A DNA stretch of 64,000 nucleotides from Isoetes taiwanensis. Lineage: Eukaryota > Streptophyta > Lycopodiopsida > Isoetales > Isoetaceae. A program made the position numbers and the translations under genes. Below the pieces are notes generated by a model that saw only the letters and a program-made list of their open reading frames with translations, made no database searches and was not told the origin of the DNA. The stretch is taken from the NCBI GenBank assembly GCA_021234155.1, contig JAJEKV010000090.1, positions 3,466,479 to 3,530,478 on the forward strand, written 5' to 3'. Positions 13,980-24,792 of the stretch are shown piece after piece (position 1 is the stretch's first letter; every line of letters begins with the position of its first letter).

Positions 13980-15694
13980 TCATTTCTTGTCCAGAGTCAG
14001 ATAGTCCAGTTCCTTTGTCGAACTTGATGGTCTACTTGGCTTAAACTCATATGGCCCTTGTCTTACACCCCATACCTGTAAACCACTAACCATAACTACC
14101 CTAATACCATAAAGTGGAAAGGTCTAAGCAAGATTTTACCTGTTCGCCCTCGTCATTATAGGCCCGGTCCCAGCTATGAACTTCGCCATTTTTATAAATT
14201 GTGAGCTCTGATGTGCATCTACTTGCACCATTCTGAAAGAGAAATTGAAGCAAATAGTAGGTAACTTTCAGCTAACATGCACGTTAGTGCAGTTCAGCTG
14301 ACTAATCCAAGACCAGCATGGCATATTCCATAGATAAAGGAAAGATAAACAATACCCAGGAATTTGGAAATCCACCAGGCGGGGTAGATCCTTCGTACAA
14401 ACAAGGTTTTCCTCGTTCGCATCGTGACAAGTAGACTGAGGTTAAATGTTCTGCTATATCCTGCAAATATTCAGGAAGCAATACTCGATTAAATTTGACA
14501 AACCAATTTTACAAAATACCTGTATAAACTCTGAAAGGAAACATTCTTCTTACCCCCACAACTTCTTCTGGTTGCGGTCTTTGATTCCTGGGTCTGTCAC
14601 AGAAGTTCCTGTATTCCTCAACATCCCTTACCGCATATGACGCGACCTGCGAACATCATAATACTTACTAGGTTCCAAATCCGTCAATAAAGAAAGATAG
14701 TAGTTCTACCTCCACATCACACTTCATTTCTTTAGGACAGGGCTTCACAACGTAGAATCTCTGAGCCACGAGAAAGTCAAATATCAGTTTAGGATAGCAC
14801 AGTATCTGCTAACCTCTGAATGTTCCATGAATATAGAACAAAATAGCGGCCAATAATGAAGGGGAAAATTGTAAAATAGTACAATAACTGCTATTCGCAT
14901 TCATATACCTGTCTATAAGGCCTCTCAGGTGTTCTCCAAAATGCCTGCAGTACGAGGAGATAAATTTAAAAATAAGTGTTCCAAGGCACCACAAAGTGGA
15001 ATAAGAAAGATCCAGTGCCAGGTTCTTCTAATTCAAAAAAACAAAAACAAAAACAATAAACCTGTTCAAAGTACAAAACTCGCGATCCATCAGCAAGAAT
15101 AGTTGCCGGGCAAGTAAGCAGCCTGCATGTATAAGAAGATTTCCTCAAAATTCCTCAAAACATGTTCCCACGCCAGATTTCCATCAACCTCATCTCCTAT
15201 TCTTGCAATTCTGTATAAGAAATTGATCCATAGAAAATCAAAGGGATGTGACTCAAGTTGATTTGTCACTTGTAGAAATATGGACCAGTGATCCCCAGAG
15301 ATAGCATACTTCACCTTAGATTAAAATATGTCATGGGGTCCTTAGCCGCTTGTTCCTGTGAGAACTGGACAAAATGAAAATGATTTAGCTTATGAGGTAG
15401 TAAACTGAACTATTGTATAACAACTGATGAGTGAAATGCATGTACTAAATGATTTGAGCAAGCCTCAAATTCGACAAAACCTAAAACTAAAGCTACCTTT
15501 TCACCACTGAGAGCCTCGGCCACGATACGAGCATGATCCCATTTGGTCCTACTCTTGGTAAGTTTTCGAAGCAGAAAAACGCCGCCTAACAAGCAAACGG
15601 CCTTGAAGACTAGACCTGGAACGCCATTCCCTGAGGCAGATGCGGGTTTCTCAGAATCGGAACCATTAGCAGAATTTGAATCAGCGCCCACCAT
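13980..15694 (-). CDS. CRL: Chromophore lyase CRL (CRUMPLED LEAF), chloroplast envelope, CpcT/CpeT family
   Basis: Complete nine-exon gene on the - strand. CDS exons: 15694-15497, 15364-15315, 15122-15062, 14944-14909, 14760-14710, 14646-14554, 14460-14356, 14232-14140 and 14075-13980. All introns are GT-AG, phases are consistent, and the joined CDS is 783 nt (260 codons plus TGA), close to the 262 residues I recall for Arabidopsis CRL. Residues about 27-45 are hydrophobic (GLVFKAVCLLGGVFLL), fitting the single N-terminal membrane anchor known for this protein in the plastid envelope. The CpcT/CpeT-like body follows, with TCPATILADGSRVLYFEQ, FWRTPERPYRQRFY, NFCDRP and the C-terminal EGSTPPGGFPNSWNG and HSWDR blocks. 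In Arabidopsis, loss disturbs plastid division and cell patterning; bilin lyase activity is inferred from the family. No stop, frameshift or missing block was seen, although transposons lie on both sides. Confidence 0.96.
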
Positions 15695-16639
15695 GTCCAG
15701 ATGCTAGGAGAGACAATCTAAAGAGAGCACAACCCCTTTGATCTGTTCAAATCTATCCTAGCAAAAACCATAACCTAGTATACAGTGTGTTTATGTCATA
15801 GTTGTGTCATAGTGTGGCAAAAAATCAAAAATCAAATTCAACATATATTTACCCTAATAACAAAACAAAACAATGTTTTCATTGTGTTGTTGGGCACTCA
15901 TAGTCACCACATGTCTCATCCCCACTCTTGTTTGTGGCCCAATATGAACGTGGCTACCAAGTATAGAGGACACCTTTTGCTCTAACTAAAGAGAATGTCC
16001 TAGAAAAGAGACTTTTATCCAAGAAGAAGAAGGGCATTTTAAAGTCCTTCAACAAACTCCAGCAAAACATGCTAACAAATTTCCTACCATCATTCTATTC
16101 CTAAGACTTCCTTCAATGGTGGGCCAAACTATTATGTGACTAGCTGAAATGTAAAAACCAGCTATGTTACATTCGGCCTTCTGGGCCAATGGTGTGTTGA
16201 AACGTGGTGTCAATTGAATGTTAGTAGATTTTGCATTCAGCTTTTAGATTATATTCCAAACATTTTTCCCAGCAATCCGCACATTTACTGATAAAAGGTC
16301 AATAGTATATATCTTCACTAAACTATAGGGTAAATATGTTCAACCATTACCTTTCATATTCAGAGATTATGCATACATGATATATCAAAGTCATGAGTTT
16401 GAAGCCATATATTTGGGCCCCCCTTGTGTACAGCCGGATCACGCCTCTATCTTTAATTCTGTATCTCTCTGCTTCTGCGACCTAATCTTATCCATGCATC
16501 GCCCCTGCCTCTGTCTGCCGGATTCGGCTGTCTCTCTCAGATTAGCAGTTGCTAATCCCTTGGGTCGTCTTCTATCTCTGCCACCCATCTGTTCATTGAT
16601 CCATTATTTTATCATAGCCATCCATTAATAGAACAATGG
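15695..16639. other. CRL upstream region
   Basis: Intergenic DNA that should hold the CRL 5' UTR and promoter, since CRL reads leftward from 15,694. I could not fix a TATA box or initiator. The left end of the copia element that begins near 16,640 may extend into it: on the - strand a purine tract (ATGGAGGAG) followed by TGATGAAACA near 16,700 could be a polypurine tract and LTR start, which would put about 16,100-16,695 inside a 3' LTR. No matching 5' LTR was found, so this stays open. Confidence 0.4.
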
Positions 16640-18016
16640 TCGATTACCTCAATATTAGATATTCTATGACCAATACAACCTTAATAATGTTTCATCACTC
16701 CTCCATCATAGAATATCTGTCTGATCACTGTTTTTCGTCTTGATCATCTGTCTCTAGCAATAGTCCTAGTTTTCTTCTTAACAAATTGAATCTCGATTCC
16801 CTCAGAGCTTTGGTCAAAATATATGCAGGTTGGTCTGCGGTTTGAATATATCTGGTCGAAATGATCCCTTTATTTATTAGTTATCTTATAAAGTGTAACT
16901 TCAACTCAATGTGCTTGGATCTTTCATGGAGTACAAGGTTCTTTGTCATTGCAATACAGCTGGCACTATCATAGTAAATGACAGGTGAATCTATTTTCAC
17001 TATTCCAACTTCATTCGGTAACCTTTGCATCCACACAGCTTCTTTTGCAGTTAAGCATGTTGCCCTGTATTCTGCTTCAACGCTTGGCAAAGCTACTAAA
17101 GACTGTTTTTTGCATTTCTAATTTATGGGCCTCTTAAATATATAATGATGTGGAATAGATTGGACTAGATTGGGAACAACCCCGAACGTAGCATATACAT
17201 ATCTAGTGGATGGACATGTCTATTCACCTAAAGACATGACTCTCTGCATGACTAGGACTGCACATCAGCGTGGCCACATGGCTCTTGCCATGTCAACTAT
17301 CTTGATCTATATGATCATATATACATATTTCTAACATGGCCCACCTCCCAGTATTAAGAGAAAGCCTGACGTTGAGCATCTATTATCAAAATCTCCACCC
17401 CAGTCTGAATCGGAATAGGCCTTCAACTCACAGTCTTTTGTGTTGTAGCATATTCCATCATTCATAGTACCTTTGAGATATCTAATCACTCATTTGGCTG
17501 CTATCCAATGGTGCTTCCCTGGACAATTGTTGTACCTGCTCAACATGTTTACTGCAAAGGCTATGTCAGGACGTCTAGAGTTTTCTATATATAATAGACA
17601 ATCCACAAGTGCTCTGTATGGAACCCTTTCCATATATTGTTTTTCTTCTTTTGTGATTGGAGATATCTCCGAGCTTAGTTTATGACCAGGAACCAAAGGT
17701 GTTTTGGCTGAATTACAGTTCACCATCTTAAATCTTTCAAGTATACCTCGAATGCTACTAGATTGACTTAACTTTAGCATTCCTTTATCTCTATTTATGT
17801 CCACATCAATTCCACGGAATTTTTTTAGTTCTCCCAAATCTGTCATCTTAAACCTTTGGTTCAGCATACATTTGCATGCTTCCAAAATATTTATACCGTT
17901 AGAGACCATTATGCAATCATCGAGATGATGCAGTACTTACCTTTATCTCTAAGTATATACAGATTTCCATCACACTTTAGTTTTACAAAACCTTTACTTG
18001 TCAGGTATTTGTCCAC

Positions 18017-18433
18017 TTATCTGTACCACTGTTTGGGTGCTTGCTTTAATCCGTACACCGCCCGCTTTAGCTTCCATACTGTCTTTCTATTACCTTCATA
18101 TCCAGGTGCAGGTTTCGTAAAGATGTTCTCATCACGTTCAACATTTAGAAATGATGTGCTCACGTTCATGTGATGCATTTCCAAATCATGAGAATTTGCC
18201 AAAGCCAATAACATTCTAATTCTAATGCTTGAAATTTTCACTATAGGCGAAAACGTATCATCGTAATCAATGCCTTTCCATTGCAAGAACCCCTGTGCTA
18301 CTAACCTAGCCTTAAATTTTTTCTTTCCATCTGGTAATGTCTTAATCTTGTATCTCCACTTATTACCCACTATGTTTTTGTTCTCTGGCCTAGTCACTAC
18401 TTCATAGGTCCATGTTCTCTTAAATGCAAGCAT
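18017..18433 (-). pseudogene. Copia reverse transcriptase, longest surviving block
   Basis: A 138-codon uninterrupted stretch of RVT_2-type reverse transcriptase. It contains NKWRYKIKTLPDGK, KARLVAQGF, the DTFSPIVK box and the HHMNVSTSFLNVE box. In the last one, the family Asp-Val is replaced by Asn-Val, which removes a residue normally conserved in this block. It is continued after a frameshift by the palm block at 17,909-17,490. It is part of a dead element, so no product is expected. Confidence 0.88.
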
Positions 18434-18581
18434 TTCATCGTCCGTTGCCTACTACCAGCTAGCATTGTCTACACTTTTGATCGCTTCTTCATGATTGCAT
18501 GGGATATTCTCTTCTATTACAGTCATAAGTGCTGGTATTTCTTCTAACCTTTTGCTTTTCTCCGTTTCTTCTCGGCCAAGC

Positions 18582-18703
18582 TGATATGATCTATGGGGTA
18601 TGGGATAAATCCTGAAAAGGTTGGGGCTCATTGGATAACGATTTCCTTGAAGGATCCGCCCTTTTGGTGTGTTGGTTACCATTAGAGGTGCTAGTGTGTA
18701 ACA
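18582..18703 (+). repeat. TRIM 5' LTR
   Basis: A 122-bp direct repeat beginning TGATATGATC and ending TAACA. It differs from the 3' LTR by a handful of substitutions and a 3-bp length difference near the end (AGAGGTGC against AGAGGAGGTGC). Confidence 0.93.
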
Positions 18704-18705
18704 TT

Positions 18706-18722
18706 TGGTATCCGAGCCAAGG
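18706..18722 (+). promoter_or_regulatory. TRIM primer-binding site (Met-tRNA type)
   Basis: TGGTATCCGAGCCAAGG lies 2 bp inside the 5' LTR. It is close to the usual plant initiator-Met tRNA complement and sets the element's orientation as +. Confidence 0.88.
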
Positions 18723-18790
18723 TTCAATTCCTTGTGGCAACATTAGTGTTCCACATGCATGAGAGCAAGCATCTCGAGGAGGGGAGGAAT

Positions 18791-18915
18791 TGATATGATC
18801 TATGGGGTATGGGATAAAGCCTGAAAAGGCTGGAGCCCATTGGATAACGATTTTCTTGAAGGATCTGCCCTTTTGGTGTGTTGGTTACCACTAGAGGAGG
18901 TGCTAGTGTGTAACA
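18791..18915 (+). repeat. TRIM 3' LTR
   Basis: A 125-bp partner of the 18,582-18,703 repeat. It is preceded by the polypurine tract and followed at once by the second CAAGC target-site copy. Confidence 0.93.
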
Positions 18916-18928
18916 CAAGCTTGTCAAT

Positions 18929-18990
18929 ATCTATGCCTTTATCTTCTGATTCCATTTTTATCTATGCCTTTATCTTCTGATTCCATTTTT
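18929..18990. repeat. Perfect 31-bp tandem duplication in copia hinge
   Basis: Two identical adjacent 31-bp units (ATCTATGCCTTTATCTTCTG start) eight bases from the TRIM's right target-site copy. Because 31 is not a multiple of three, the duplication also breaks the copia reading frame. Confidence 0.9.
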
Positions 18991-20299
18991 AATTACTCAA
19001 CTTCTGTCTTTCTTTCCTTTGGTCTTATTTTTATGCTTTGCAACATGCTCTAATTCTTATGATGCATATCCTTGTCACTTGATGCACCTACAATTCTCTA
19101 CCTTTTATCGCGGTCTTCACTACCATCGTCATCTTGTATGATTTCAGCAACATTTCTCATCTTCTTTCTTGTGTCAACATGTTTAGACTTGTCAAGAGCA
19201 TTTGTTAATATGTTCCTGTCTTTGTACATCTCTGTTTCAGCAAACACTACATCTCTACGTATTATAATTGTGTTAGTTTTGGGATCGTGTAACCTATACG
19301 CTTTTGAATCTTCGTCATAACCCACCAAGTATCCAATCTTTACACTATCAAGAAGTTTGTCTCTTAATTCCTCTGGAGTTGTATATATCCAAGACATCCA
19401 AATGCCTGAAACTTACTGTAATCAGGGTTGTCATGTGCTATAATATGAGCAAATTAAGCCATCGTCTTTGGTAGATGGCGGTTTGTTTTGGGAAATGCTC
19501 TCCACCGAACATTTTGATTTTACTCTTCCCAAAGTGCATTTGGTAAGACTGAATGAGCAACATTCCTCGACAGCGATTAAGACATGTCGCCTTTTTCTCC
19601 AGCTTGTACCCATTACTGGCGAAATGCTCGCAGTAACTATCGTTTGATCCATTTCTCTTGACAAAATTCCTTAAAATATTTTGAAATATATTCCCCCCTC
19701 CCCCTCCCAAAAAAAAATCCGATCTTAGACATTTTAATTTTGTCTTAGGGTTTATTTTCTTTCGACTTCAACTAAAAGCTGCTTGAATACTTTTCAAAAC
19801 TTACCTCTCTTAGCGAAATCTGTTAACATTTGAAACCTCCTCGGTAATTATATATAAATGTAATAAAATATCTTTTTCTACATTGCAGCTTCTCTCTTAT
19901 TGAGAGGGTCCATGAAATATACGTATGAACTAGAATAAATATTCTTTGCTCTCTTTAGCTCTTTGAAAATGGAATCACAGTACTTTCTTGACCCAACGCC
20001 TTTACCCCTTGCATATAAATTGTAAATTGCATCACGAGATCTGAAATGTGGCCCATTTTGTTTCGAGACCTTCATTTTTTAATAGTGGGTCCAAGACGTT
20101 CATGCCACAATTTTATGTCATCTACTGAAATATTGTTTACACAGGAAATATCATGATTCAGATCCATTTCATACAGATCGCCAATTCTTTTTGCAAGAAA
20201 ACAAATTTCATTATTCTTCATCACTTTAGATAGATATTTGTCAAACAAGACAATATATCCCAGATCTACCATGGCATACAGAAATTAAGTTCTTCACAA

Positions 20300-21005
20300 C
20301 TCCTAAAACACACAACACCTTATTTATATTTACAGGCTTGCTTGGAGATCATACAGCCTCAATAGTTCAATAGCCTCTATCTTCATTGTTCTCCCATCAC
20401 CTAGTCTTTATTGTTATGGTCATGTTATATGGTGAAGACAGATCAAGATCACAGGGGTAGACATAAATCGTTATTTGCCTTATGTGCAAATGAAGTTGAT
20501 ATTGTATGGTAAGGATATTGTTATATTTGACCTAGGCTATTTACAATTGCATGCCTATAGGTTCGATGAATACCTTAATTTAGAGATATGCCTAATTAAG
20601 CATTTTAAAAGGGGGTCGAGAATAACTTGAGGTGGCAAAATCACATTTTGAATCTTTTGTATGCGGCCATTCGTCCGAACCCGTGCAGGATCGGCACAAA
20701 TCTTCTTGGTAGGATCTAGCTAATAAATACAAGATGGATGATGAATGATGCGGTGGGTGGTGTATGCGGTTGTATTGAGTTAAAAACTCGGTGTGCTTGT
20801 GCTCTCTAGGGTCATTGATTTATTAATGCTACGATGGCTTGATTCATACCCAAATGAGCGATTACCTTGATATTATAAAGTCTCAATGGTTTGATAATTG
20901 TTTGTTTACACTAGAATCCTATAATATCAATAGATAATATTCAAGTTGAAGTTGTTTGACTTGTTAAATTGATTAAAGAGTTATTGACCTCTATAGATCT
21001 TTTCA
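20300..21005 (+). repeat. Probable 5' LTR/leader of the third copia element (start not fixed)
   Basis: The right edge is marked by a TTTCA end at 21,005 followed by a Met-tRNA-type primer-binding site at 21,009. The stretch is AT-rich and non-coding, with AATAAATA near 20,720 as a possible core promoter. The left boundary and the matching 3' LTR were not found, so the extent is a guess. Confidence 0.45.
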
Positions 21006-21008
21006 CTT

Positions 21009-21024
21009 TGGTATGAGCCTGAGG
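21009..21024 (+). promoter_or_regulatory. Copia primer-binding site
   Basis: TGGTATGAGCCTGAGG, a variant of the plant Met-tRNA primer-binding site, lies 3 bp after a CA that would end the LTR and about 230 bp before the first gag-like sequence. Confidence 0.7.
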
Positions 21025-21239
21025 TTAGTTAATATGGCTACGAGGTTTTGGTGCTAACATTTAAACTCTATAAGAGGTCTTTAAAAGGAGATGGGTTTTC
21101 AAATTTGGAATAAAGCATTAAGAAGTACTTGAGTTTGAGAAAACTATGGTATTTAATTGGATTCAAAATGCTACTAGATGTCTGTTGTATTTGTGAGTGC
21201 AGGGGGCGGCTAATGAAGAGGCGAGGAACAATGTCACAA

Positions 21240-24200
21240 AAGCTCAAGTGGTGAAGGTTCCACTATAGGAACGCTTTGGAGTGCACGGTCGGCCTCTGCT
21301 ATCCGCAGTGATGTAAGTGTAAAGAAGAGGATGAAAGTCGAGAATCATGGAAGCTGGGGCAATTATACATTGTAAGAAAGTAGGGCTTGTGATCAAATTA
21401 AAACTTCGAGGAGGTATGACTCCCAAAGTAGCCGGATGTATATGATGGGGAGCATGAATCTAAGACCTCATCACAAATTGATGTTCTAGAAAAACAATTG
21501 GGGAGATTAAAGGCATGATAGGGATAACATAATGGCCAGATTTTTTGAAAATTTGACTCTATTATTGCAGACTTGGAAGGTCTTTGAGTTATACTAAATG
21601 AAGAATATCAACTTCTAGCAATATCAAGCATTATCTCATAATGCTCATCTTGCTACTTGTTGAGAAATGTTGCCAAATCAAAAAGAGCATGCCATAAGAA
21701 TGGTAAGGGCGAGTTTGAATGAGGGTAAACTTCATGATGAAGATGAGGATAACTTCACGAGTGTTGTATCTTTGGGAAATATAAGAATAAAGATAAAAAG
21801 AAGATAGGACCATGCTTTTGGTGTGATGGATTTATGGTCATAAAGTTGTCCAAAGGTAGAGAGAAATGGTGTGCACACAATTGTGAGGCAAAGGACCACA
21901 TGGCTGACAAGTTGTCCAAGTCCTAAAGAGGCCCTAGAGGGAAGGGAAGGATAAAGGCACAATAATCAAGAGAAAGGACATGAAGTGGGAGGGATGCGCA
22001 AGGAAGGAATCTACGGTAAAATCTAGCGAAGGCAGTACGTCTTTGAAGAAGATGAACAAGATGAAAGATCACGAGAGGTAAGAATTTACGAAGCCATTCC
22101 TTAACTAGGAATAAAATTGACCATAATGCCATGATCTGAGATTAAATTTTACGAAAGAGCGGTAGTTGCCGGTTTCCAACATTCTTAAAAGCTACCGAGG
22201 AAGAAAGGGGAAGACATGTTCAATTAGGAAATGGGGAGCTTCAAGGGTAGAAGATGTGGGGTGTATTAGAATTGTTTGATTTAGAGGGAAAAAAAGTGCA
22301 ATTAGAAGGGAATGGCTTACTCTGCGTGCGAGGTCTAGTAAGAAATTTGATATCTATCTCTCAACTAGGGGACCTAGGTTACAAAGGTCCTATTTGAGAA
22401 AAAGAATACTTGATGTAAAGTTTTTTCTCGATAATAAAGTTATGTTTTTGAAAAGAGTTGGAAACTTGTTTGGTCTATGTAATGATCTGTCTACTTGACA
22501 TAAAATCATGTTGGATGCAACACTAAAAAGCACAGCACCATAGGATGTGTCATGTGAATTCAAAACCATTGGTATTGATGAAAAAGGGGAATGATTAATG
22601 GCGGTAAGAATCTTTGAGAAGAGCTCAAAGCGTGGGGATGTGTATTTTAGGAAGAAACACTGACAAAGTACGCCTTTTTAGAAAATCACCCAAAGAGGGA
22701 GCTAAGGAGTATGTTAGGTTTGATTCACCTGATTTATGTGGACCACTAAATAATGACAGCTAGTCTATCAGGGAAGAGATACTTTATGACTCTAATCGAT
22801 GATTTTAGTTGAAAGACATTTGTCTATTGCCTAAAGACAAGGATCGCGACCTTTGAGACATTCAAGGGGGATTTTGTAGCGAGGTTGAAGCTTGAGAAAA
22901 GCGAGGGAAGAAAAGTCAAAGTGATGTTTAAGGTCGATGAGAGGAGGATTCATTTCGATGAATTTAAGCTTTATTGCGAGAAATAGAGGATTAAAAGGCA
23001 ACTTACATGTAAAATTATTCACCTCAACGAGGAATGGAATTACTTGAGAAAGAAAGAATAGGACAATTTTGAATCACGGCCGGGGAGTATGAGAAAATTC
23101 ACCGGGGGTTACCCAATTTCCTTTGGGATGGTACATTATGATGTTCATGTTCAAAACATGTTGCCTTCATTAGCCACAAAAGGGACTATTAAATGTTGTG
23201 GTCTAGAAAATGCCTCACTATGATGATTTGCAAAGGCATATGGATATGCGGCCTTTGTACATGTGCACACGATGAGCTTAGGAAAAACTTCGATGACAAA
23301 TCTTTTGATAACATACATGGTAGGTTATGATACTCAATCAAAGGCTAGGATTATTTGATGCTCATAGAAGGAGAGTTATGATACTTGAGATGTTATTTTT
23401 TATGAGAGGTCAATTTTACAAAGTAATACCAAAAGGTAAATGCCAATGATGCTACCTTAAGATACCCCGAGGCATCCAAAGATTATAGCGAAGATGTAGC
23501 AGCTTCACGAGGAGAATAAAACCCTCAAAAATTGTACACACTAAAGCTATTGATCGCGTCTGAGAGGATGAAGAGATAACATCCAAACCAAAAGCGAGGC
23601 TTTGCTAACCCTATAGACTTAATACTAATTTGGATGTTGATCTTGATTGGGGAGGATACCTTGACAAAGAATAAAATAACAATCATTAACAATTTTTGGG
23701 CAAATGGGAGGCGAGGACTTGACAATGTAAGGACAACAAGTGTCGACAAACAGAAAAGAAGGCAGACAGGCTTCGAGAAGCTGCCAAGAAGAACTCAAAA
23801 TAGATACAAGCCTACTTGGAAGGGATGGGCATGGAAGAAGCAAGAGACTTCAAGAGAATGAAAGTGAGATTCGCGGCACATTTTGAAATTCTAATGCACT
23901 TAGATACTAATGTACCTAAGACTTATAATGACATTAAGCATGATACGACAAGGCCCGAGTGGATCAAAACCATGAATGATGGTGGCATCATTTAGAAGGG
24001 GCAGAGAGACCTTTTAAGGTTGAGTAGATACACTGTAGGGGAAAAAACATAGTAGGGAATAAATGGTTATTTAATCTAAAAGCTGGACACGATGGGGAAA
24101 ACACCCAAGTATAAGGCGGACTTGTTGCTGGGGATTTTCTCAAAGAAATTTGGATTATGAAGAGACCTTTTTCACCATTAGTAAAATGAATAGTATAGAA

Positions 24201-24792
24201 TGCCCTTATCTATTGCAAATGCACGTGATCTTGAAGTACATCACTGTGGATGTCAATCTTGCATTTTTAAATGTTAAACTTCGAAGAAGATGTATTCATG
24301 AGAGACAACCTCATGGCTTTGAAGAAAGGTGAAAATAAGTTTTGGAAACTAAAAGAAATTTGTATATGGACTTAGCGGTCATTCAAAGAAATTAAATTTA
24401 CAAATGTATGGATTCTTATCCCCAATTGGCTGAGGGGATTTAACAAGCTGAGAAATGATGGGAATATCTATAAATTTAAAAGCTGGGAATGAATGGTGTA
24501 TTATGCACTTTATGTTGATGATAACATCATGGTAGGAAAAGAAATAACTTTCTACAACATTGCAAGGGCGTCTTAAACAAGAGATTCAAGATGGCCGAGA
24601 TCTTGGAAGTGCGAGAGAGAAATTTTTAGGTATTGAAGTGAAGAGAAATGAGCAGAATCAAAGAGCATGACACTCATTGAGATTGGCGGATTGAGCATGC
24701 TGAAGAAGTTTAAAATGGAGCGATTGTAACGCCTTAGGACACTGCCCGGTTCACAGGTTACCAAATCTCACGAGCAAATGTGTCGAAATGAT
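21240..24792 (+). pseudogene. Third copia element: gag, integrase and first part of RT
   Basis: Badly broken copia polyprotein gene on the + strand. Gag-like sequence runs about 21,240-21,930 with a degraded zinc knuckle (GPCFWC near 21,807). The gag-pre-integrase region is at about 22,260-22,500 (NLISISQLGDLGY). Integrase spans about 22,680-23,420: SGKRYFMTLIDDFS near 22,775, NEFKLYCEK-type sequence near 22,960, AVHVQNMLPSLATKG-like sequence near 23,160 and VGYDTQSKA near 23,320. Reverse transcriptase starts near 24,060 (MDYEETF at 24,150, RDLEVHH near 24,225) and stops in mid-domain at 24,792, where a LINE has inserted. The same frame resumes at 42,845. Confidence 0.85.

Larger units (their letters stand above)
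18582..18915 (+). mobile_element. Complete TRIM (terminal-repeat retrotransposon in miniature)
   Basis: A 334-bp element with every hallmark of a TRIM. LTR1 is 18,582-18,703 and LTR2 is 18,791-18,915; both start TGATATGATC and end TGTGTAACA. Two bases after LTR1 comes a primer-binding site TGGTATCCGAGCCAAGG (18,706-18,722), a variant of the methionine-tRNA site TGGTATCAGAGC. A polypurine tract GAGGAGGGGAGGAA lies at 18,776-18,789, just before LTR2. The 5-bp target duplication CAAGC flanks it at 18,577-18,581 and 18,916-18,920. The interior is only 87 bp and has no coding capacity, so the element depends on enzymes from another element. It sits inside the hinge between integrase and reverse transcriptase of a copia relic on the opposite strand, so it is younger than that copia. 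Confidence 0.95.
16640..20272 (-). mobile_element. Ty1/copia retrotransposon relic, interrupted by a TRIM
   Basis: Degenerate copia pol read from 20,272 down. Gag-pre-integrase ends in LWHERLG near 20,085. Integrase core remnants lie at about 19,430-19,710 and the integrase C-terminal region at 19,397-19,098, including VGYDEDSKAYRLHDPKT. A hinge at 18,930-19,090 is followed by the TRIM insertion (18,582-18,915). Reverse transcriptase spans 18,433-18,017 (FKARLVAQGF, DYDDTFSP, EMHHMNVSTSFLN, YGLKQAP) and 17,909-17,490 (MTDLGELKKF, RPDIAFAVNMLSRY). RNase H spans 17,090-16,730 (SVEAEYRA, HERSKHIELKLHFIR). Several stops and frameshifts are present. Gag proper and intact LTRs were not identified. 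Confidence 0.88.
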
